A stretch of DNA of 20,996 nucleotides. It comes from an uncultured Eubacteriales bacterium. GTDB taxonomy: Bacteria > Bacillota > Clostridia > Oscillospirales > CAG-382. The notes under the pieces are model-generated. The model saw nothing but the letters and a program-made list of their open reading frames with translations, had not been told where the DNA came from and ran no database searches. Both the position numbers and the translations under genes were made by a program. The stretch covers positions 1-20,996 of the forward strand of contig URJL01000037.1 in NCBI GenBank assembly GCA_900548115.1. Reading direction: 5' to 3'. Each line of letters starts with the position of its first letter. The stretch's first letter is position 1. Of the stretch, positions 15,328 to 20,996 are shown piece after piece.

Positions 15328-15356
15328 AGTATAGCATATTTTCCCTATATTTTCAA
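15328..15356 (-). promoter_or_regulatory. sigma-A promoter of pgk-tpiA
   Basis: On the minus strand TTGAAA (15351-15356), a 17-bp spacer ending TGC (extended -10) and TATACT (15328-15333), 43 bp before the pgk ATG. No clear terminator separates it from coaD, so some read-through from the coaD operon is possible. Confidence 0.9.
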
Positions 15357-15393
15357 GCGATAGCCGCGGAAATATTCAAAAAGGGGAAAATGT

Positions 15394-15933
15394 TTACAAT
15401 TTTTTCGATTTTTCTTCCGTTTTTTCTTTTTCTCTTTCCTCTTCGAGAAAAGTCTGCAGCAAAGCGGCATTCGGGACATGCGGCGTTACCTCCTCGCCGT
15501 AGCGAAGCATTTCGCGCACAAAGCTCGAGCTGCAATATTCGTATTTCGGCTCGGCGGAAAGATAAACCGTCTCGGGGAAGGTATGTCCTTTTGCGAGGGC
15601 GATCGCCTCGTTCATTTTCGCAAGGCTCATTTCGTACATCAGATCCGCCGCGTTTCGAATCCCCTTCACGGTCGCCGCAACCCCGTTTTCGTGGCAATAG
15701 TCGGCAAACAAACCCGTGCTCCGATCCGCCGTCACGTTCGGAAGATCCTTTACGGCGTCTTCTATCAGCAAAAGACGCTTTTCGGGCGGCAAAAGTCCGC
15801 CCTTTGCGGAGTTTACGCAAACGACGACGCGCACGTTGTCAAAAAGACGGGCAGCCTTTCGGATCAGGGACAGATGTCCGTTTGTGATCGGATCAAAGCT
15901 TCCCGAAACGACGCACAGGCGCTTTTCACTCAT
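15394..15933 (-). CDS. coaD: phosphopantetheine adenylyltransferase
   Basis: This 179-residue enzyme transfers AMP from ATP to 4'-phosphopantetheine, the penultimate step of coenzyme A synthesis. It shows the nucleotidyltransferase motif GSFDPITNGHL (11-21; T17 and H20), the GIRNAADLMYE substrate loop (91-101) and YCSSSFVRE (133-141). A tail of Glu, Lys and Arg extends past the usual length of about 160. The start is ATG 15933, overlapping the rsmD stop by 8 nt (ATGAGTGA) with AGGAAG upstream; an earlier ATG at 15963 would add ten residues that the family lacks. The rsmD-coaD pairing is very common in bacteria. Confidence 0.96.
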   Translation of the reverse strand: MSEKRLCVVSGSFDPITNGHLSLIRKAARLFDNVRVVVCVNSAKGGLLPPEKRLLLIEDAVKDLPNVTADRSTGLFADYCHENGVAATVKGIRNAADLMYEMSLAKMNEAIALAKGHTFPETVYLSAEPKYEYCSSSFVREMLRYGEEVTPHVPNAALLQTFLEEEREKEKTEEKSKKL

Positions 15934-16507
15934 GTTCCTCTTCCTTTCCGAAATTCTCGACATTTTTTTCGAATATCGTGATATAAACTCTTCCGTATTT
16001 ATAGGTCTTGCGGTAGGTAAGATCGTAAAGATCGCCCCTCATGTCGTCTCGGTCGGATTCGCACACGACAAGACCGCCCGGCGCGACAATATCCGCACGG
16101 CAAAGTTTTTTCAGCACCTCGTTCGGGATATCCTTTGCATACGGCGGATCGAGAAAAACCAGTCCGAATTTTTCACGCCCCGACGCGCTTTTTAAATATT
16201 CGCTGTAATCCTGGCGCGCGATGCGGCACTGCTTCATAAGCCCCGTTTTCTTGGCGTTTTCTTTGATGATCTCAACCGCTTTTTCGCTCTCGTCGATCAA
16301 AACGGCGCTTTCCGCTCCGCGGCTCAACGCCTCCAGCGCCAGCTGTCCGCTTCCCGAGAAGAGATCCAGCACGCGCTTTCCCTCCAGCTCAAACTGGATC
16401 GCGCTGAACAGACCTTCTTTTACACGGTCGCCCGTCGGGCGGGTGATGTCTTCGCCCTCGAGCGCCGATAGCTTAACGCCGCGTGCTTTTCCGGTTATGA
16501 TTCTCAT
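15926..16507 (-). CDS. rsmD: 16S rRNA (guanine-N2)-methyltransferase, RsmD family
   Basis: This 193-residue SAM-dependent enzyme methylates G966 (E. coli numbering) of 16S rRNA. It has MRIITGKARG at the N-terminus, RPTGDRVKEGLFSAI (23-37), the SAM-binding DLFSGSGQLALEALSRGA (48-65) and the catalytic FLDPPY motif (118-123). AAAGGAGA six nt before the ATG supports the start. The gene follows uvrC by 12 bp and overlaps coaD, so the three genes form one unit. The target nucleotide is outside the 16S fragment in this window. Confidence 0.95.
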   Translation of the reverse strand: MRIITGKARGVKLSALEGEDITRPTGDRVKEGLFSAIQFELEGKRVLDLFSGSGQLALEALSRGAESAVLIDESEKAVEIIKENAKKTGLMKQCRIARQDYSEYLKSASGREKFGLVFLDPPYAKDIPNEVLKKLCRADIVAPGGLVVCESDRDDMRGDLYDLTYRKTYKYGRVYITIFEKNVENFGKEEEHE

Positions 16508-16519
16508 GACGTTTCTCCT

Positions 16520-18433
16520 TTATTTCATCGGTTTTTCGTCGGTTCTTTCGTTCGGTTTACCCGCATTTTTCTCTTTGTTCGCACTGCGCGCATCCTGCGC
16601 ATAATGCGAGACGATGTTTTCCGCAACGGCGCGGCTCACGCCCTTTACCTGCATAAGTTCCTCGACCGTCGCGCGCTTTACCGCCGCAAGCGTTTTGAAA
16701 TGCTTTAAGAGGAGAGCGGCTTTTGCCTTTCCGATCCCTTCGATGTCCTCGAGCGACGAATGCTTGACTTTTTCGCGGCGCGACGCGTCCATGCGCGAGA
16801 AGGTATAGCGGTGGACTTCTTCCTGTATCTTGTAAATGAACGTAAAAATATCCTGCAGATGCGCGATTCCGATCTCGTTTTCGCCGTCGGTAAGAGTGCG
16901 GGTCTTGTGGAAGGAATCCTTGATCATGCCGAAAGCGGCGATGGGATAGCCGTAGCCGTCGATGATCGGCTTTACCGCCGACATGTGCCCTTTTCCGCCG
17001 TCAAGTAAAATAAGATCGGGCATTTTGGCAAACGATTCTTCGCTGTTTTCGCCCGATTCGCGATACTCGCGCAGCTTTTCCATGCGGCGGGTGAGCGCCT
17101 CGCGCATGGCGGCGTAGTCATCCTGTCCGTCCACCGTTTTGATCGAGAAACAGCGATAATCGCTCTTTTTAAAATTCCCGTTTTCCAAAACGATCATGCC
17201 GGCATACATGCTCTCGGTTCCGTGATTGGAAATATCGTATGCCTCGATGCGCATGGGAATACAGTCGAGCGACAATACTTGATACAAATGCGTCAGCACC
17301 TTCATGCTGCGGTTGACATCCCGATCGTACTGCACCGTCGCCTGCCGCGCATTTTCGCACGCGAGAGCGGCGATATCCTTTGCCATGCCCTTACGCGGCG
17401 TTCGCACCTCGACCTTGTGTCCCGCCTTGCCCGACAGAAATTCGGAAATTTCCTCTTCGCTTTGCTCCTCGACCGAAAAAGCCAAAAGAACGCTTTTCGG
17501 GATATATTCCCGTGCGCTGTAATAGCGCAGAACCAGATCGGAAAGCGCTCCCTCGTCGGTCAACTCGTCGGGAGAAAAGAAGATCAGCTCTTTGTCGATC
17601 AGTCTTCCCGTGCGGATGAACAAAACGGCGATCACGCACAACGTTTCACTCTCATACAGCCCGAACACATCGCGGTCGGTGTGCATGTCGGAAAGGATTT
17701 TTTGGTTTTCCTCCAGTCTTTTCAGCGCCGTCAGACGGTCGCGGTACTGCGCCGCCGCCTCAAACATGAGGTTTTCCGACGCCTCCTCCATGCGGTTCTT
17801 CAGCTGTTCGATCACTTTTTTGTAGTCGCCCTTCAAAAAGTCGCCGATCTCCGAAAAGGTCGCGGCGTATTCCTCCGCCGTGATCTTTCCCGTGCAGGGG
17901 GCGATGCATTTTCCGATATGGTAATTCAGACACGGACGGCAGACGCTTTTTCCCTCTTCGAATTTCTTTCCGCAGGAGGCGGTCTTGAAGGTTCGGTGTA
18001 CCGTCTCGATAATGTCCTTGACCGCCTTTGCCGAGGTATACGGTCCGTAATAGCGGCATTTGTCGTCTTTTCGGGTGCGGGAAAGGACGATGTTCGGAAA
18101 GCGCGCGTTGGTGATCTTTACATACGGATAACTTTTGGAATCCTTGAGAAGAATGTTGTATTTCGGTTTGTGACGCTTGATCAGCTCGTTTTCCAAAATC
18201 AGCGCTTCGGTCTCGGTGTCGGTATAAACGCACGTGAAATCACGGATGTGCGAAACGAGCTTTTGCGTCTTGATGTTCAGCCGCTCGGAATCCTGAAAAT
18301 ACGACCCGACGCGGTTGCGCAGGGATTTGGATTTTCCGACGTACAAAATGTTTTCTTTTTCGTCCTTCATCATGTATACGCCGGGAGAATACGGAAGGAG
18401 CTTTACTTTTTCAATCAGTTCTTCGCGGGTCAT
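16520..18433 (-). CDS. uvrC: UvrABC excinuclease subunit C
   Basis: This 637-residue subunit makes both incisions in nucleotide excision repair. The GIY-YIG nuclease domain (about 14-92; GVYMMKDEKENILYVGKS) makes the 3' cut. A cysteine motif (C154, C168, C176, C180 within CGKK...RPCLNYHIGKCIAPC) matches the Fe-S cluster ligands known in E. coli UvrC. A UVR domain (about 203-238) binds UvrB, and an RNase H-like domain (AYDISNHG, LILLDGGKGH) makes the 5' cut. Two C-terminal helix-hairpin-helix motifs (EDIEGIGKAKA, MQVKGVSRAVA) bind DNA. A basic and polar tail follows. AAAGG is upstream of the ATG. It heads the uvrC-rsmD-coaD unit; I found no strong promoter in the 105 bp behind ptsH. Confidence 0.98.
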   Translation of the reverse strand: MTREELIEKVKLLPYSPGVYMMKDEKENILYVGKSKSLRNRVGSYFQDSERLNIKTQKLVSHIRDFTCVYTDTETEALILENELIKRHKPKYNILLKDSKSYPYVKITNARFPNIVLSRTRKDDKCRYYGPYTSAKAVKDIIETVHRTFKTASCGKKFEEGKSVCRPCLNYHIGKCIAPCTGKITAEEYAATFSEIGDFLKGDYKKVIEQLKNRMEEASENLMFEAAAQYRDRLTALKRLEENQKILSDMHTDRDVFGLYESETLCVIAVLFIRTGRLIDKELIFFSPDELTDEGALSDLVLRYYSAREYIPKSVLLAFSVEEQSEEEISEFLSGKAGHKVEVRTPRKGMAKDIAALACENARQATVQYDRDVNRSMKVLTHLYQVLSLDCIPMRIEAYDISNHGTESMYAGMIVLENGNFKKSDYRCFSIKTVDGQDDYAAMREALTRRMEKLREYRESGENSEESFAKMPDLILLDGGKGHMSAVKPIIDGYGYPIAAFGMIKDSFHKTRTLTDGENEIGIAHLQDIFTFIYKIQEEVHRYTFSRMDASRREKVKHSSLEDIEGIGKAKAALLLKHFKTLAAVKRATVEELMQVKGVSRAVAENIVSHYAQDARSANKEKNAGKPNERTDEKPMK

Positions 18434-18538
18434 AAAACGCCTTTCTTTCCCTTCTCAGACTTTCGGAATACGACAAAAACGCCCCGAAACAACAAAGAAG
18501 CCGTACTGCTACGACTCCTTTCGACTTGCTTTTCAAAA

Positions 18539-18802
18539 TTATTCGGCAAAACCGCTGTCCACGAGTTCCGAAAGACCCTGAAGTGCTTCCGCCTCGTCGG
18601 GACCGTCCGCGATCAGAGTCACCTTCATATCTTTCACGATTGCGAGAGAAAGAACACCGAGAAGACTCTTGGCATTGGCACGTCTGTCACCGCTTTCGAC
18701 CCAAATCGAGCTTTTGTAGGTATTCGCCTTCTGAATAAAAAACGTAGCGGGTCTTGCGTGAAGCCCGACGCTGTTCTTTATGGTGATTTCTTTAGATGTC
18801 AT
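18539..18802 (-). CDS. ptsH: HPr phosphocarrier protein of the PTS
   Basis: This 87-residue protein carries phosphate from enzyme I to sugar permeases and, when phosphorylated on serine, helps carbon catabolite control. With the start at 18802, GLHARPAT places the phosphorylated histidine at H15 and NAKSLLG places the regulatory serine at S46, exactly the canonical numbers. The ATG two codons upstream would shift both by two and lies only 2 nt after the AAGGAG site, so the downstream ATG is preferred. S46 implies that a true HPr kinase exists elsewhere; the HprK-like protein at 9 kb belongs to a different group. No enzyme I gene is adjacent. It has its own promoter. Confidence 0.95.
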   Translation of the reverse strand: MTSKEITIKNSVGLHARPATFFIQKANTYKSSIWVESGDRRANAKSLLGVLSLAIVKDMKVTLIADGPDEAEALQGLSELVDSGFAE

Positions 18803-18810
18803 TTCCATCT

Positions 18811-18816
18811 CTCCTT
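18811..18816 (-). promoter_or_regulatory. Shine-Dalgarno site deciding the ptsH start
   Basis: AAGGAG lies 8 nt before the ATG at 18802 and only 2 nt before the alternative ATG at 18808, favouring the shorter protein. Confidence 0.8.
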
Positions 18817-18837
18817 GAAGATATACGATTTTACTTT

Positions 18838-18866
18838 ATTATAGCAAGGTTTGTTTTCAAAATCAA
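18838..18866 (-). promoter_or_regulatory. sigma-A promoter of ptsH
   Basis: On the minus strand TTGATT (18861-18866), a 17-bp spacer ending TGC (extended -10), and perfect TATAAT (18838-18843). The predicted leader is about 30 nt. No catabolite-response element is obvious. Confidence 0.87.
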
Positions 18867-18921
18867 GTGTTTTTTTGAATTTCGGTGCAATTCTGTACAG
18901 ATTTCACAGCTTTTTCACGAT

Positions 18922-19386
18922 TTATCCCACCGTTTCGGTTTTTTTCACGATGCCGGTAAAGGAGGTGTAATCCGAGCTGTGCGCCTCGACGGTTTTTCCG
19001 GGGGCGATAAACATCGGCTCGCGCTGTCCGACATACAGTCCGCTGCTGTCCGAAAGTCCGGGGGAAAGGACCGTGCAGACAAGGCTCACCCGCCGATCGG
19101 CTGCGTTTTCCGCCGGAATCTCCGCCGAAACGCTCTCGATCCGTCCGATATCCTCACCGTCGCTGCTATAGATCCGATCTCCTTCTTTCAGAAAATCCGC
19201 CTGATCCTGCGAAACGCCGTGAATCGTCAGCGTATAGCGAACCTCCACCGAGCTGAATCGGTCGGCGATCATGCTCTCGACCGGGCGGCGGAAGACGGCG
19301 CCGCAAAGTATACAAAGGAGCGCCAGGATCAAAATCACATCGGCGGAATTAAAGAGGCGCTTTTTCGTCCCGTCCCGCTTTGCCAT
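18922..19386 (-). CDS. DUF4330 family membrane-anchored protein (second copy)
   Basis: A 154-residue protein with a basic N-terminus (MAKRDGTKKRLF), one membrane helix (about 15-31, ADVILILALLCILCGAVF) and an extracytoplasmic beta-rich domain: VEVRYTLTIHGVS, then FLKEGDRIYSSDGEDIGRIESV, and a later YVGQREPMFIAPGK strand. This layout matches DUF4330 proteins, whose function is unknown but which often sit beside O-antigen ligase-like genes in clostridia. It is a paralogue of the preceding gene, which it overlaps by 38 nt. GGAGG seven nt before the ATG supports the start. It ends the polysaccharide cluster; no clear terminator follows before the ptsH promoter. Confidence 0.72.
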   Translation of the reverse strand: MAKRDGTKKRLFNSADVILILALLCILCGAVFRRPVESMIADRFSSVEVRYTLTIHGVSQDQADFLKEGDRIYSSDGEDIGRIESVSAEIPAENAADRRVSLVCTVLSPGLSDSSGLYVGQREPMFIAPGKTVEAHSSDYTSFTGIVKKTETVG

Positions 19387-19840
19387 ACAAGCCCTCCTCT
19401 CCGTTTAAGATCGATACCTCCACGCACTGTCCGAGATATTCAAGATTCGGCGTGCGGAAATAAATATTCTGTCCCTTCGCGACGGTCACGCCGTTTACAC
19501 TCAGCAGTCCGTCGTGCTCCTCGGCGCGGGTGCGCACACGGATGCTCATGTGCACCGTGTCCTCCGCACCTTCATGAACATAGCGCGCGTCGACCGTCAC
19601 CTTTTCCACCGTTCCGATCGAAAGCGCCGTATATTTATCGCAGATCGTGTCGCCCTCGGCTATACCCGCGGCGAACGAGGCGTCGATGTTTTCGACGCGG
19701 ACGGTATATTCGATATCGTACTTGTATTTTGTAAACATGCCGCCGCGGTTGAGAAAGAAATATCCGATCGACAAAAGCGCCGCCGCCAGCATGAGAAGAA
19801 TCAGAATATCGATGATATTCAGTCCTTTTTTCTTTTTCAC
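19349..19840 (-). CDS. DUF4330 family membrane-anchored protein (first copy)
   Basis: A 163-residue protein: VKKKKGLNIIDILILLMLAAALLSIGYFF (basic start plus one helix), then KYDIEYTVRVENID, AAGIAEGDTICDKYTALSIGTVEKVTV and GQNIYFRTPNLEYLGQ. The strand order parallels the second copy. The start is GTG 19840, which overlaps the ligase stop by 4 nt (GTGA) and has GGGAG five nt upstream. The same frame stays open to 20002 but the upstream part is antisense-like, Arg/Gly-rich sequence within the ligase gene and is not expected to be translated. Function is unknown; the single anchor and external domain suggest a partner of the adjacent polymerase/ligase (inference). Confidence 0.72.
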   Translation of the reverse strand: MKKKKGLNIIDILILLMLAAALLSIGYFFLNRGGMFTKYKYDIEYTVRVENIDASFAAGIAEGDTICDKYTALSIGTVEKVTVDARYVHEGAEDTVHMSIRVRTRAEEHDGLLSVNGVTVAKGQNIYFRTPNLEYLGQCVEVSILNGEEGLYGKAGRDEKAPL

Positions 19841-20996
19841 GAAAGCTCCCCTCCCATCGTAACGGCATCCTCCTCGCGGCTGAGCCGATAAGCCGCCGCG
19901 GCAATTCCGACGATCGCCGCAAACAAAAGCAATACGCGATGATCGCCGAAGACCGAACTTGTAAAGCCGCGCATCAGCAGCGACGAAACCGCGCTTATGC
20001 ACGTGATGGCGGAAACCTGCAAAAAGGCGCTGCGCCGACGCTGTGCCGAGAGCGTCGAGAACATCATTTTATAAAGATGCACCGCCATTACCGCCGCAAA
20101 CAAAGCACCGAATACGCCGAGTTGCAAAAGCAGCTGCAGATAAACGTTATAGCAATCGGAAATGCGGCTGTCGCCGAAATGGGCAAACACGCGGAAAACG
20201 TGCGCGAAATTTTCTTTGCCAAGCCCGATCCCCGAGAGCGGATTTTCCAGAACCATGTCGGCGGTCGTCGCGAGAATGCTCTCTTTGTAGTCGTTTACGT
20301 TAAAGAAGCGGTCGTTTCCGAGAAAAGCCGACTGTGTGATAAAGACCGAAAAAGCAAAGTAAACCAAAATCAGCGTCAACACCGAGGCGATGGGGTTGTG
20401 GAACGATGCCACGATATAGATCAGAACGCCGACCGCAAGCGCCAAAAGTACGCCCTTGGAGCGAAGCAGCAAAAGCGGCGCAACGCACGCGGCAAGGCAG
20501 ATCAGAGAAAACAGTCCCTCGTTTTTGTTTTTCGCGACGGAAAAGCACATCACGCCGAAAGGAATGCAAAGAAGCAAAAATTCGCCGAAAGAAACGTTGC
20601 TTTCGAAAAGGCGTGCGGGAGAAAAACCGAAAACAAGATTGAATTTTTCCTCCAAAACACGGATATACCCCGCCGAATTGAGCCTTTCCCACAAATAAAG
20701 CACGCCGCCGATCCCGCCCGAAAGAAGAAGGCAGAAGGCGCACTTCCGCAGCATTTTTTCGCTGCGAAGACAGTTGCGGAAAATGAAATAAGCCAAAAGG
20801 ATCAGGATCTTGAAAAGCCCTTCACGGCACACGCTTTCGCGGTCGGTCGCATTAAAGCATCCCGTAAAGAGAATGAGGACAAAGAGCAGCATCATCGCGT
20901 CGAAGCTTTCAATGCGAAAATTTCGTTTGCCCCGAAGCGTTTTGAAAAGATAGCCGCAAAATGCCGCAAAAACCAAAAGTCCGAGCCCGTAAAGAT
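19837..20996 (-). CDS. O-antigen ligase/polymerase (Wzy/WaaL-like) membrane protein, 5' truncated
   Basis: At least 385 residues of a polytopic membrane protein. The frame is open to the window edge (LYGLGLLVFAAFCGYLF), so the true start is to the right. About ten hydrophobic helices are seen. The C-terminal half has NPLSGIGLGKENF, matching the conserved hP..G.G.g.f motif of the Wzy_C/O-antigen ligase family, followed by an external loop with DSRISDCYNVYLQLLLQLGVFG (the H/Y-N.yL..l...G pattern). It should polymerise or ligate lipid-linked glycan units outside the membrane. It is translationally linked to two DUF4330 genes and may work with the Wzz/BY-kinase pair at 10-11 kb (inference). Confidence 0.87.
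   Translation of the reverse strand, partial: LYGLGLLVFAAFCGYLFKTLRGKRNFRIESFDAMMLLFVLILFTGCFNATDRESVCREGLFKILILLAYFIFRNCLRSEKMLRKCAFCLLLSGGIGGVLYLWERLNSAGYIRVLEEKFNLVFGFSPARLFESNVSFGEFLLLCIPFGVMCFSVAKNKNEGLFSLICLAACVAPLLLLRSKGVLLALAVGVLIYIVASFHNPIASVLTLILVYFAFSVFITQSAFLGNDRFFNVNDYKESILATTADMVLENPLSGIGLGKENFAHVFRVFAHFGDSRISDCYNVYLQLLLQLGVFGALFAAVMAVHLYKMMFSTLSAQRRRSAFLQVSAITCISAVSSLLMRGFTSSVFGDHRVLLLFAAIVGIAAAAYRLSREEDAVTMGGELS

Overview
The window looks like the chromosome of a Gram-positive anaerobe of class Clostridia (Bacillota), probably a gut or rumen member. The evidence is the 16S 5' half, A-rich purine Shine-Dalgarno sites (AAGGAGG, GAGGTGATC), strong TTGAAA/TATAAT promoters, HPr with His15 and Ser46, and Wzz/BY-kinase proteins split into two polypeptides as in Firmicutes. 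I cannot assign a genus. Nearly all genes lie on the minus strand; only the ywlG/GH36 pair at the left is on the plus strand.

Layout. 1-531 is the 5' third of a 16S rRNA gene (minus), cut by the window edge, with leader and tandem promoters to about 917. Reading away from it (plus) are a UPF0340/YwlG gene and a GH36 alpha-galactosidase, ending at a strong terminator (3851-3885). From 11364 down to 3909 (minus) runs what looks like one transcription unit of about 7.4 kb: Wzz-type chain-length protein, BY-kinase, VanZ-like membrane protein, HprK-like P-loop kinase, PqqD-like protein, S26 (signal-peptidase-like) peptidase, and two related right-handed beta-helix proteins, the last a lipoprotein. 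It has one good promoter in front, one terminator behind, and gaps of at most 47 bp inside. Next come an ADP-ribosylglycohydrolase gene with its own promoter and terminator, pgk-tpiA with a promoter and terminator, uvrC-rsmD-coaD, and ptsH with its own promoter. At the right edge are two DUF4330 proteins and a truncated O-antigen ligase/polymerase (Wzy-like) gene.

How the parts fit. 11503-18802 is mostly housekeeping (glycolysis, CoA synthesis, nucleotide excision repair, rRNA methylation, PTS carrier). The Wzz/BY-kinase operon and the Wzy/DUF4330 cluster are the two envelope-polysaccharide regions and flank it. The most unusual part is the 3.9-11.4 kb operon. It joins polysaccharide chain-length control to a PqqD + HprK-like + S26 peptidase set (families best known from peptide modification) and to secreted beta-helix proteins, with no radical SAM, YcaO, lasso cyclase, glycosyltransferase or obvious precursor peptide in the window. 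The roles proposed for this set are inference.
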